DNA from: Parahaliea mediterranea | Lineage (GTDB): Bacteria; Pseudomonadota; Gammaproteobacteria; Pseudomonadales; Halieaceae | Assembly: GCF_003402235.1 (NCBI RefSeq) | Contig: NZ_QEWO01000002.1 | Location: forward strand, 310,001 to 374,000 | Direction: 5' to 3' | Length of the DNA: 64,000 nt | Shown here: in pieces, positions 36,723 to 44,501 of the stretch | How the letters are laid out: each line of letters begins with the position of its first letter | Numbering within the stretch: position 1 is the first letter of the stretch | Made by a program: the position numbers and the translations under genes | Notes under the pieces: generated by a model | Told to the model about the DNA's origin: nothing | Seen by the model: the letters and a program-made list of their open reading frames with translations, nothing else | Database searches by the model: none

Positions 36723-37754
36723 ATGGACCTGAAAGGCAAGAAAATCACCGTTCACGACATGTGCCTGCGCGACGGCATGCACCCCAAGCAGCACCAGATC
36801 AGTGTGGACGAAATGGTCACCGTCGCCAAGGCGATGGACGAAGCCGGCATTCCGCTGATTGAAGTCACCCACGGCGACGGCCTGGGGGGCGCCTCGGTGA
36901 ACTACGGCTTCCCCGCCAACAGTGACGAAGAGTACCTGAGCGCCGTGTGCGGCGCGGTCAAGAACAGCAAAGTGTCTGCCCTGCTGCTGCCCGGCATCGG
37001 CACCGTCGACCACCTGAAAATGGCGGTGGACTGCGGCATTGGCACCATCCGCGTGGCCACCCACTGCACCGAGGCGGATGTGTCCGAGCAGCACCTGACC
37101 ATGGCCGCCAAGTACGACAAGCTGGACGTGGTGGGCTTTTTGATGATGGCCCACATGATCGAGCCCGAGGCCCTGCTGGAACAACTGCAGCTGATGGAAA
37201 GCTACGGCGCCAACTGCGTGTACATCACCGACTCCGCCGGCTACATGCTGCCGGACGACGTGACCGCCCGGGTGGCCCTGGCGCGGGAGAAACTGAACCC
37301 CAGCACCGAGATCGGCTTTCACGGTCACCACAACCTGGGCATGGGCATCGCCAACTCCCTGGCGGCGGTGGAGGCCGGGGCCACCCGTATCGACGGCTCC
37401 CTGGCGGGCCTGGGCGCCGGCGCCGGCAACACCCCGCTGGAAGTGTTCCTGGCAGTGTGCGACCGCATGGGCGTGGAAACCGGCGTGGACCTGTTCAAGG
37501 CCATGGACGTGGCGGAAGACCTGATCGTGCCGATGATGGATGACATCGTGCGGGTGGACCGGGATTCATTGACCCTGGGCTGGGCCGGTGTGTACTCCTC
37601 CTTCCTGCTGTTCGCCAAGCGGGCGGCGAAAAAGTACAACCTGTCGGCGCGGGACATCCTGGTGGAACTGGGCCGGCGCCGCACCGTGGGTGGCCAGGAA
37701 GACATGATTGAGGACCTGGCGCTGGATATGGCCAGGGCGCGGGACGCAGCCTGA
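36723..37754 (+). CDS. 4-Hydroxy-2-oxovalerate aldolase
   Basis: A 343-residue aldolase of the MhpE/DmpG/NbaI family that cleaves 4-hydroxy-2-oxovalerate into pyruvate and acetaldehyde. Motifs: [20 protein letters not shown] (catalytic Arg16 and metal Asp17), [15 protein letters not shown] and metal-binding His in [16 protein letters not shown]. Last gene of the first 3-hydroxyanthranilate operon, followed by a terminator. Confidence 0.96.
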   Translation: MDLKGKKITVHDMCLRDGMHPKQHQISVDEMVTVAKAMDEAGIPLIEVTHGDGLGGASVNYGFPANSDEEYLSAVCGAVKNSKVSALLLPGIGTVDHLKMAVDCGIGTIRVATHCTEADVSEQHLTMAAKYDKLDVVGFLMMAHMIEPEALLEQLQLMESYGANCVYITDSAGYMLPDDVTARVALAREKLNPSTEIGFHGHHNLGMGIANSLAAVEAGATRIDGSLAGLGAGAGNTPLEVFLAVCDRMGVETGVDLFKAMDVAEDLIVPMMDDIVRVDRDSLTLGWAGVYSSFLLFAKRAAKKYNLSARDILVELGRRRTVGGQEDMIEDLALDMARARDAA

Positions 37755-37786
37755 AACCCGCACCGCGCCCGCGGGTGTCATTCGCT

Positions 37787-37820
37787 GGCCCTGGCTGAAA
37801 AGCGCTCAGGCCGTTTTTTT
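37787..37820 (+). terminator. Likely intrinsic terminator of the first operon
   Basis: GGCC(C)TGG and CTCAGGCC pair around a GCTGAAAAGCG loop and are followed by seven T (37814-37820). The stem has mismatches but the position just after the aldolase gene fits. Confidence 0.6.
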
Positions 37821-37897
37821 CCCGTCGGCATCCGTACCCTGGGCCCTCTTGGCCGCCAATGTTCCATTTTTCCTGGATGAGAGCAGCGGGGACACGT

Positions 37898-38185
37898 TTA
37901 GTGGAGCTGAGTGAAAACTTCCGGGTGTTGTTCCGCAATACGCAGCAACGCCACAGCCGGACCTTGAGGCTCACGGCGGCCTTGCTCCCAATCCTGGAGT
38001 GTACGCATGCTGACACCCAGCAAGCCGGCAAACGCGGATTGTGACATTTTTAGTTTTTGACGGATGACTTTAGGCGGGGAAGGCTCCGACAGTTCGGTAA
38101 CTCTCAAATGAAGCTTCCCCTTTTTGTGCTGCTGGATTTCCTTAATACCATCCAGGATCTCAGCACCAATATCACGTTTACTCAT
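37898..38185 (-). CDS. HigA-type antitoxin, XRE-family helix-turn-helix protein
   Basis: A 95-residue protein whose C-terminal half is a classic helix-turn-helix: PKVIRQKLKMSQSAFAGLLGVSMRTLQDWEQGRREPQGPAVALLRI. Its ATG overlaps the toxin stop by 8 bp, an arrangement of HigB-HigA loci where the toxin comes first. It neutralises the toxin and represses the shared promoter, which holds a 15-bp palindrome. It is transcribed toward, and ends about 80 bp from, the terminator of the aldolase operon. Confidence 0.88.
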   Translation of the reverse strand: MSKRDIGAEILDGIKEIQQHKKGKLHLRVTELSEPSPPKVIRQKLKMSQSAFAGLLGVSMRTLQDWEQGRREPQGPAVALLRIAEQHPEVFTQLH

Positions 38186-38489
38186 GATCAATTGCCTCTG
38201 CGATTTTCTTCAGGATATGACCAGGAATCGTGGCCTGCTCCGATTTACTGTAGATAGTCAGCATCCAGATTTCATGGTCCGGCTTTTTCCAGTAATAGAT
38301 AACTCGAACTCCGCCACTTTTCCCTTTGCCGCCGGGCGCCCAGCGAACTTTCCTCACTCCTCCGGATCCTTTGACAATATCCCCGGCGTCAGGCTTTTGC
38401 AGCAGATAGCTTTGTAAAGCCCGATATTCCTCATCTGAAAGGTAAGCCGGAAGGAGCTTGGTGAAGGCACTGGTTTCGATAAATATCAT
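38178..38489 (-). CDS. RelE/HigB-like toxin
   Basis: A 103-residue protein starting MIFIETSAFTKLLPAYLSDE with the RelE-fold segments GSGGVRKVRWAPGGKGKSGGVRVIYYW and HEIWMLTIYSKSEQATIP. The family cleaves ribosome-bound mRNA. The ATG at 38489 is chosen because it gives the family N-terminus and sits just 9 bp after a -10 box; an in-frame ATG 36 bp upstream lies inside the promoter. Paired with the HigA-like gene. Confidence 0.87.
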   Translation of the reverse strand: MIFIETSAFTKLLPAYLSDEEYRALQSYLLQKPDAGDIVKGSGGVRKVRWAPGGKGKSGGVRVIYYWKKPDHEIWMLTIYSKSEQATIPGHILKKIAEAIDHE

Positions 38490-38497
38490 TACGCCAA

Positions 38498-38525
38498 ATA
38501 ATACGGCATTGCCGTACATTTGCAA
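38498..38525 (-). promoter_or_regulatory. Toxin-antitoxin promoter with palindromic operator
   Basis: On the minus strand: -35 TTGCAA (38520-38525), a 16-bp spacer and -10 TATTAT (38498-38503). The spacer holds the palindrome TACGGCA-A-TGCCGTA (38502-38516), a natural antitoxin operator. Transcription would begin within a few bases of the toxin ATG, giving a leaderless or nearly leaderless mRNA. Confidence 0.65.
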
Positions 38526-38653
38526 GGAGGAAAGCTGAGCGATGCAATGATGCGGCTCCCGCAGCTCAGTCCAGCAAAAACTTCCGCTTTGTGGCGAAAG
38601 CGGTAACCCCTCCCTCTACGACCTCCAGCCACCGGCTTCAGGGCCACAGCGCC

Positions 38654-39607
38654 TCAAGGCCGCACCTCCCCCATTCCCGCCGCGGCGTCGCGCAGGGTCT
38701 GCAGGAAGAATTGCACGGCCGGTGTGTATTCGTGGCCGACGCGCACGGTGTAGCCCACCGGGCCGAGGTCGGTTTTGATGGCGATGGGCAGGCGCTGCAG
38801 CAGGCCCACTTCTTCGTAGGCCTTGAGCACCTGGTCGGGCATGACGGCGATCATGTCGGTTTCCATCAGCAGGGTTCGGTTGGTGAGCATGGAAACGCTT
38901 TCCACGTTATTGGTGGGCACGGGCAGGTTGGCGGCGTGGAAGGCGTTGTCGATTTCCCGGCGCAGCACGGTGCCCTCCGAGGGCAGTATCCAGCTCTGGC
39001 CCACTAGGTGCTTTAAGGTGAGCTTCTTTTTGGCCAGCAGGGGGTGGCCCTTGCGCACCACCAGCGAGACGGGCTCGTAGTACAGCGCCACGGATTCCAC
39101 GCCCTCTTCGTCCTGCACCTCGGGCAGGCGCCCTACCACCACGTCTATCTCGCCAATCAGCAATTTGGGAATCAGCATGTCGTTGGTGCCCTCGGTGACC
39201 GTCACCGAGATGTTGCTGCGCTCGGCCTTGAGCCGGGCCACGCTTTTGGGCAACAGGGTGGGGCTGGCCGCCAGCAGTGTGCCCACGTTGAGATGGCCAG
39301 ATACACCCTCGTGCAGCGATACCAGCTCTTCCGACACATGGCGCACCTGCGACAGGATCAGTTTGGCGTGCTTGATCAGCACTTCGCCGTAGGGCGTGGG
39401 GGTCACGCCCCGGGAGCTGCGATTGAACAGGGTGAGGTCGAGGGCGTTTTCCATATCGCGGATGGTTTTGGTCACTGCCGGCTGGGCCATGTTCAGCAAC
39501 TGGGACGCCTTGAAGATATTGTTCTGCTCGCCCACCGTGGCCAGCAGCTTGAGGTGCTTGATCTTCAGGCGGGACACCAGGTGGCGTTCGATACTGGCGG
39601 GCTGCAT
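38654..39607 (-). CDS. LysR family transcriptional regulator
   Basis: A 317-residue regulator. The N-terminal helix-turn-helix (residues 14-75) reads LKIKHLKLLATVGEQNNIFKASQLLNMAQPAVTKTIRDMENALDLTLFNRSSRGVTPTPYGEVLI. A ligand-binding domain follows from about residue 100. It resembles GbpR/PcaQ-type activators of aromatic and sugar-acid catabolism. Divergent from the aminomuconate semialdehyde dehydrogenase operon with inverted repeats between, so it probably controls that operon in response to a pathway intermediate. Confidence 0.92.
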   Translation of the reverse strand: MQPASIERHLVSRLKIKHLKLLATVGEQNNIFKASQLLNMAQPAVTKTIRDMENALDLTLFNRSSRGVTPTPYGEVLIKHAKLILSQVRHVSEELVSLHEGVSGHLNVGTLLAASPTLLPKSVARLKAERSNISVTVTEGTNDMLIPKLLIGEIDVVVGRLPEVQDEEGVESVALYYEPVSLVVRKGHPLLAKKKLTLKHLVGQSWILPSEGTVLRREIDNAFHAANLPVPTNNVESVSMLTNRTLLMETDMIAVMPDQVLKAYEEVGLLQRLPIAIKTDLGPVGYTVRVGHEYTPAVQFFLQTLRDAAAGMGEVRP

Positions 39608-39693
39608 GGGGCGCTCCTTGGATGAATGGAAACGGGCGATGGCAAACGGCCCACAAGAACAGCGGGGCCGGCACGTGGGGCCATAGCAACAAT

Positions 39694-39719
39694 GTTATAG
39701 CGTGAGCACATACTATAAC
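39694..39719. promoter_or_regulatory. Candidate LysR operator GTTATAG-N12-CTATAAC
   Basis: A perfect 7-bp inverted repeat with a 12-bp spacer lies between the LysR gene and the dehydrogenase operon. The layout suits a LysR recognition site. The half-site GTTATAGC or close variants occur in other promoters of the window. Confidence 0.6.
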
Positions 39720-39757
39720 CCCGGCCCCGCCTTCGGCATCACGCGATTTCTTCGCTG

Positions 39758-39779
39758 GTTATAATTTTTTTTGCATAAC
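39758..39779. promoter_or_regulatory. Second inverted repeat, GTTAT-N12-ATAAC
   Basis: A second repeat with the same outer half-site, centred 62 bp from the first and closer to the dehydrogenase start. It includes a run of eight T. It may be the activation site overlapping the promoter in a typical two-site LysR control region. Confidence 0.5.
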
Positions 39780-39853
39780 AAAACATGGATTTTCTATTTT
39801 TGCATTATGAGAGCTTCCCCTAGAGTGCGGGGAAATTTCAGGGGAACGCCATC

Positions 39854-41332
39854 ATGCCCGCCAGCACGCCAGCCCACAGCGAATGCCTTGCCAACTACGT
39901 TGGCGGCGCTTTCGATAGCAGCGGCAACACCTTCACCAACCTGAGCCCGGTAGACGGCTCGGTGGTTAACCGGGTCTGCGAGGCCGACGCCGCTGTGGTG
40001 AACCGCGCCGTGGCCGCGGCCCGGGCGGCCCTGGCCGGTGACTGGGGCGCCATGGGCGACAACGAGCGCAGCGCCCTGTTGCACAAGGTGGCCGATGGCA
40101 TCGAGCGCCGTTTTGACGATTTTGTGCAGGCGGAGATGGCCGATACGGGCAAGTCTCTGTGGCAGGCGCGCACCATTGATATCCCGCGCGGCGCCGCCAA
40201 CTTCAGGGTGTTTGCCGACCTCGCCCGGCAGCGCGCCAGCGAGTGCTTCCACACCACCACCGCCGACGGGCGCCAGGCCCTGAACTACGCCATCAACAAG
40301 CCCCTTGGCGTGGTGGCGGTGATCGCCCCGTGGAACCTGCCGCTGTTGCTGCTCACCTGGAAGCTGGCGCCGGCGCTGGCGGTGGGCAATGCGGTGATTG
40401 CCAAGCCCTCTGAAGACACCCCCTCGTCCGCCACACTGCTGGCCGAGGTGATGCACGAGGCGGGCATGCCCCCCGGCGCCTTCAACCTGGTGCACGGCTT
40501 TGGGCCGGATTCCGCCGGCGAGCTGCTCAGCCGCCACCCGGACATTGACGCAGTGACCTTTACCGGCGAATCGCGCACCGGCAGCGCCATCATGCGCGCC
40601 GCCGCCGACAACGTAAAAGCCCTGTCTTTTGAGCTGGGCGGCAAGAATGCCGCGCTGGTGTTTGAAGACGCCGACTTCGACGCCGCCGTGGAAGGCACAG
40701 CCAAGTCGGTGTTCACCAACGGCGGGCAGGTTTGCCTGTGCACCGAACGGGTGTACGTGCAGCGCCCCATCTTCGACCGCTTTGTGGCGGCGCTGAAGGG
40801 CCGGGCGGAGGCCCTGCGCATCGACTGGCCCGACAGCCCGGATACCGACATGGGCCCGCTGATTTCCCACGAACACCGCGACAAGGTGCTGGCCTACTAC
40901 CAGCTGGCCCGTACTGAGGGTGGCACCATCGTCACCGGCGGCGGCGCCCCCCACTTCGGCGATGCCCGCGACAGCGGCGCCTGGGTGCAGCCCACCATCG
41001 TCACTGGCCTTGCGGAGCAGTCGCGCTGCGTGACCGAAGAAGTATTCGGCCCCTTCTGCCATATCGCGCCGTTTGATACCGAAGAGGAAGCCATTGCCCT
41101 GGCCAACGCCAGCGACTACGGCCTGGCCGGCACCGTCTGGACCACCAACCTGCAGCGCGGCCACCGCGTTGCCCAGCGCATTCACGCCGGCATTGTATGG
41201 GTGAACACCTGGTACCTGCGCGACCTGCGCACGCCCTTTGGCGGCGTAAAGCTGTCGGGCATCGGCCGCGAGGGCGGCCAGCACTCCCTCAATTTTTACG
41301 CCGAACCGACCAACATCTGCATTCAGCTCTGA
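39854..41332 (+). CDS. 2-Aminomuconate-6-semialdehyde dehydrogenase
   Basis: A 492-residue aldehyde dehydrogenase (AmnC/NbaE, close to 2-hydroxymuconate semialdehyde dehydrogenase). Seen: [20 protein letters not shown] with the conserved Asn161, [11 protein letters not shown] (Glu260) and the catalytic Cys294 in [37 protein letters not shown] is the subfamily's substrate-side segment. It oxidises 2-aminomuconate semialdehyde with NAD+. First of five tightly packed genes, behind the LysR operators. Naming relies on both sequence and pathway context. Confidence 0.93.
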   Translation: MPASTPAHSECLANYVGGAFDSSGNTFTNLSPVDGSVVNRVCEADAAVVNRAVAAARAALAGDWGAMGDNERSALLHKVADGIERRFDDFVQAEMADTGKSLWQARTIDIPRGAANFRVFADLARQRASECFHTTTADGRQALNYAINKPLGVVAVIAPWNLPLLLLTWKLAPALAVGNAVIAKPSEDTPSSATLLAEVMHEAGMPPGAFNLVHGFGPDSAGELLSRHPDIDAVTFTGESRTGSAIMRAAADNVKALSFELGGKNAALVFEDADFDAAVEGTAKSVFTNGGQVCLCTERVYVQRPIFDRFVAALKGRAEALRIDWPDSPDTDMGPLISHEHRDKVLAYYQLARTEGGTIVTGGGAPHFGDARDSGAWVQPTIVTGLAEQSRCVTEEVFGPFCHIAPFDTEEEAIALANASDYGLAGTVWTTNLQRGHRVAQRIHAGIVWVNTWYLRDLRTPFGGVKLSGIGREGGQHSLNFYAEPTNICIQL

Positions 41333-41336
41333 ACCC

Positions 41337-42134
41337 ATGACCGAGAACACCGCCATTGCGGCCGCTGCGCAACAACTGCGCAACGCCATCGCCAACGCCA
41401 CGCCCTGCGCGCCCCTGCGCAGCACCCTGCCGGCTGACGACATTGCCGCGGCCTACGCCGTGCAGCAGTGCAACACCGATTACTGGTGCCGCCAGGGCCG
41501 CCGCCTGGTGGGCGCCAAAACCGGGCTCACCAGCCGCAGCGTGCAGCGCCAGTTGGGGGTGGACCAGCCCGACTTTGGCCGCCTGTTTGCCGACATGTGG
41601 GTGGCAGATGGCGAGGCCATTGCCCCGGATGCGGTGCTGCAACCGAAGGTGGAGGCAGAAGTCGCCCTGGTGCTGGAGCGGGATATCGACCTGGAGGCGC
41701 CCACCGTGGCCGATGTGATCAGCGCCACCGCCTACGCCCTGCCAGCCATAGAAATTGTCGGCAGTCGCATCGCCAACTGGGACATCAACATTGTCGACAC
41801 GGTGGCCGACAACGCCTCATCCGGCCTGTTTGTGCTCGGCAACCAGCCGCGCAGCCTGCGCCAGCTGGATTTGCGCCTGTGCGGCATGCGCCTGGACCAC
41901 CGCGGCGCTGTGCTCTCCACCGGCACCGGCCTTGCCTGCCTTGGCCACCCGTTAAATGCCGCCGCCTGGCTGGCGCGCACCCTCGCCGCCCAGGGCGCCC
42001 CCCTGCGCGCGGGCGACATTCTGCTCACCGGCGCCCTGGGCCCGATGGTGCCGGTGTCATCCGGGGTGTACGAAGCGCAGATCAACGGGCTGGGTTCAGT
42101 CAGGGCCGCCTTTACCGCAAGCAAAGAACACTGA
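41337..42134 (+). CDS. 2-Oxopent-4-enoate hydratase (MhpD/NbaH family)
   Basis: A 265-residue member of the hydratase/decarboxylase family: [48 protein letters not shown] (metal-binding Glu pair), [31 protein letters not shown]. It adds water to 2-oxopent-4-enoate to give 4-hydroxy-2-oxovalerate. It is a paralogue of the next gene; the KTGLTS and [12 protein letters not shown] segments favour the hydratase branch. Confidence 0.9.
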   Translation: MTENTAIAAAAQQLRNAIANATPCAPLRSTLPADDIAAAYAVQQCNTDYWCRQGRRLVGAKTGLTSRSVQRQLGVDQPDFGRLFADMWVADGEAIAPDAVLQPKVEAEVALVLERDIDLEAPTVADVISATAYALPAIEIVGSRIANWDINIVDTVADNASSGLFVLGNQPRSLRQLDLRLCGMRLDHRGAVLSTGTGLACLGHPLNAAAWLARTLAAQGAPLRAGDILLTGALGPMVPVSSGVYEAQINGLGSVRAAFTASKEH

Positions 42135-42144
42135 AGGAACACGC

Positions 42145-42927
42145 ATGACAGACCTCAACCAACTGGCGGCGCGCCTGGACGACGCCGCCCTCACCGCCAC
42201 CGCCACGGCGCAGCTCTCGGAAGACGGCGGCATTACCCTGGCCCAAGCCTACGAGGTGCAGGCCCGCTCCGTCGGCCGGCGGCTGGAGCGCGGCGAGGCG
42301 CTGGTGGGCATCAAGTTGGGCTTTACCAGCCGGGCCAAAATGGAACAGATGGGCGTCGACGACCTGATCTGGGGCCGCCTGACCGACGCCATGCTGCTGG
42401 ATGATGGCGGCGAGTTGGACTTTGCCCGCTACGTGCATCCGCGCATCGAACCGGAAATTGCCTTCCGCCTGGCGCGGCCACTGCGCGGACGGGTGTCGCT
42501 GGCCGAGGCCATGGCGGCGGTGGAATCGGTGGCGCCGGCGCTGGAGGTGATCGACTCGCGCTACCGCGACTTCCGCTTTTCGCTGGAGGATGTGGTGGCC
42601 GACAACTCCTCGTCTTCCGGCTTTGTGATTGGCGCCTGGCAGTCACCCCAATGTGCCCTGGAAAACCTCGGCATTCACCTGGCCATCGACGGCGAGACCG
42701 TGCAGAGCGGCAGTTCGGCGGCCATTCTTGGCGACCCGCGCCGCTCGCTGGTGGAGGCGGCGCGGCTGGCGGATGAAGCCGGCATCACCCTGCAGCCCGG
42801 CTGGGTGGTGCTGGCCGGCGCCGCCACCGCCGCCGAGGCCCTGCGCCCCGGCTGCCATGTGCGCGCCGAAGTGCAAGGGCTGGGCAGTGTGGAAATTCGG
42901 GTCAAGGGAGGGCAACAACATGACTGA
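42145..42927 (+). CDS. 4-Oxalocrotonate (2-oxo-3-hexenedioate) decarboxylase (DmpH/NbaG family)
   Basis: A 260-residue paralogue of the preceding hydratase, with the decarboxylase-branch segment [31 protein letters not shown], then [15 protein letters not shown] and [31 protein letters not shown]. It removes CO2 from 2-oxo-3-hexenedioate, giving 2-oxopent-4-enoate. In known pathways decarboxylase and hydratase form a complex. The ATG lies 10 bp after the hydratase stop; its own stop overlaps the RidA gene by 8 bp. Confidence 0.92.
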   Translation: MTDLNQLAARLDDAALTATATAQLSEDGGITLAQAYEVQARSVGRRLERGEALVGIKLGFTSRAKMEQMGVDDLIWGRLTDAMLLDDGGELDFARYVHPRIEPEIAFRLARPLRGRVSLAEAMAAVESVAPALEVIDSRYRDFRFSLEDVVADNSSSSGFVIGAWQSPQCALENLGIHLAIDGETVQSGSSAAILGDPRRSLVEAARLADEAGITLQPGWVVLAGAATAAEALRPGCHVRAEVQGLGSVEIRVKGGQQHD

Positions 42928-43369
42928 GCAGCCCACCAGCCAGGTGATTGCCGGCAAGGCCAAGCCCCGCGGGCGCTTTCCCCACTACCAGCGGGCGGGG
43001 GATTTCATCTACGTATCCGGCACCAGCTCGCGCCGCGCCGACAACACCTTTGTTGGCGTAGCGGTTGACGAGATGGGCACCACCAACCTCGATATCGCCG
43101 CCCAGACCCGGGCCGTGATCGACAACATCCGCGACATCCTGCGCGAAGCGGGGGCCGACCTGTGCGACCTGGTGTCGGTTACCACCTACCTAGTGAACAT
43201 GAACGACTTTGGCGGTTACAACGCCGTGTACAGCGCGTACTTTGACGAAAGCGGCCCCACCCGTACCACGGTGGCGGTGCACCAGCTGCCCCACCCCCAC
43301 CTGCTGATCGAGATGCAGGCGGTGGCTTATGTGGCGCCAAAGGCGGAGGCCAGCCATGCTCAAGGTTGA
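42920..43369 (+). CDS. RidA family 2-aminomuconate deaminase
   Basis: A 149-residue YjgF/YER057c/UK114 protein with [22 protein letters not shown] and [25 protein letters not shown]. The NbaF/AmnD group removes ammonia from 2-aminomuconate to give 4-oxalocrotonate. Its start codon lies inside the last codons of the decarboxylase gene and its end overlaps the next gene by 14 bp, so translation is coupled. The pathway position makes this function likely. Confidence 0.92.
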   Translation: MTEQPTSQVIAGKAKPRGRFPHYQRAGDFIYVSGTSSRRADNTFVGVAVDEMGTTNLDIAAQTRAVIDNIRDILREAGADLCDLVSVTTYLVNMNDFGGYNAVYSAYFDESGPTRTTVAVHQLPHPHLLIEMQAVAYVAPKAEASHAQG

Positions 43370-44348
43370 TATGCACAGCCACTTCCTGCCGGAAACCTGG
43401 CCCGACCTGGCCCAGCGCTTTGGCACCCCCGACTGGCCCTGGATGCGCCACAGCGGCAACGGGCGCGCCATGCTGATGCGCGGCGACGAGGAGTTTCGCC
43501 CGGTCACCGAAGCGGTGTGGAACCCGGCGGTGCGCCTGGAGCACATGGACCGGGACAACATCGACGTGCAGATCATCAGCGCAACCCCGGTGCTGTTTGG
43601 CTATGCCCGCCCGCCCGAGCAGGCGCTGGCGGCGGCGCAGATCTTCAACGACGCCGCCCTGGAGATCTGCGCCCACAACCCCGCGCGCTTGAAGGCCATG
43701 AGCCAGGTGCCCCTGCAGGATATCGACGCCGCCTGCACCGAGGCCAGCCGCGCGGCGCGCAACGGCCACGTGGGCGTGCAGATCGGTAACCACGTGGGCC
43801 TTAAGAACCTCGACGACGAGGGCATTGTCACCTTTTTGCAGCACTGCGCCAGCGAGCACATTCCGGTGCTGGTGCACCCCTGGGACATGATGGCCACCGA
43901 ACGCATGCCCAAGTACATGCTGCCCTGGCTGGTGGCCATGCCGGCGGAAACCCAGCTGTCCATCCTGTCGCTGATTCTTTCCGGCGCTTTCGAGCGCCTG
44001 CCGCGCAGCCTGAAGCTCTGCTTTGCCCACGGCGGCGGCAGCTTCCCCTATCTGCTGGGGCGGGTGGACAACGCCTGGCGGCACCGCGACATCGTGCGCG
44101 AAGACTGCCCGCAACTGCCCTCTTCTTACACCGACCGCTTCTACGTGGACTCGGCCGTGTTCAACGCCGGCGCCCTCAAGCTGCTGGCGGAGGTGATGGG
44201 CGGCGAGCGCGTGATGCTGGGCTCCGACTACCCCTTCCCCCTGGGCGAGCAGCAGATCGGCGACCTAGTGGCCAATCACCCGGAGCTGGACACCCACACC
44301 CGCCAGCGCATTCTCGGCGCCAACGCCCGCGAGTTCTTCGCACTCTGA
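43356..44348 (+). CDS. 2-Amino-3-carboxymuconate-6-semialdehyde decarboxylase
   Basis: A 330-residue amidohydrolase-superfamily decarboxylase (ACMSD/NbaD). Metal ligands: His7 and His9 in [11 protein letters not shown], His in VLVHPWDMM, and Asp in [33 protein letters not shown]-type segments (here starting [11 protein letters not shown]) are typical. It decarboxylates the HaaO product, preventing its cyclisation to quinolinate. The start is the ATG after GGCGGAGGCCAGCC. Last gene of the second operon. Confidence 0.94.
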   Translation: MLKVDMHSHFLPETWPDLAQRFGTPDWPWMRHSGNGRAMLMRGDEEFRPVTEAVWNPAVRLEHMDRDNIDVQIISATPVLFGYARPPEQALAAAQIFNDAALEICAHNPARLKAMSQVPLQDIDAACTEASRAARNGHVGVQIGNHVGLKNLDDEGIVTFLQHCASEHIPVLVHPWDMMATERMPKYMLPWLVAMPAETQLSILSLILSGAFERLPRSLKLCFAHGGGSFPYLLGRVDNAWRHRDIVREDCPQLPSSYTDRFYVDSAVFNAGALKLLAEVMGGERVMLGSDYPFPLGEQQIGDLVANHPELDTHTRQRILGANAREFFAL

Positions 44349-44349
44349 G

Positions 44350-44369
44350 CCGCCCCGGGCGGTTTTCTT
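44350..44369 (+). terminator. Short intrinsic terminator after the second operon
   Basis: CCGCC-CCG-GGCGG followed by TTTTCTT directly after the decarboxylase stop. The stem is only 5-6 bp but GC-only. Confidence 0.6.
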
Positions 44370-44371
44370 AT

Positions 44372-44400
44372 AGCGGCAAATCAAAATGTGATTTGCCGCT
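44372..44400. repeat. Perfect 12-bp inverted repeat upstream of the TonB receptor
   Basis: AGCGGCAAATCA and TGATTTGCCGCT around a five-base AAATG loop. It follows the terminator hairpin and overlaps the end of the repeated word TTTTCTTATAGC (44363-44374). It may be a second terminator stem or an operator for the receptor gene. Confidence 0.65.
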
Positions 44401-44424
44401 CACTTCGTATTCTTTTTAGCTTGT

Positions 44425-44434
44425 TTGTATACAA
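44425..44434. promoter_or_regulatory. Candidate GntR/FCD operator TTGTATACAA
   Basis: The palindrome extends to TTTGTATACAAA (44424-44435), 66 bp before the TonB receptor start. It is identical in its 10-bp core to the site at 32939 and one base from that at 20659. Confidence 0.6.
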
Positions 44435-44501
44435 ATAACGAGTCGCCGTGTCCGTTTGGGCCGCCCGCAAGACAATAACTCGCACAAGCTGAGGAGAAGC
44501 G

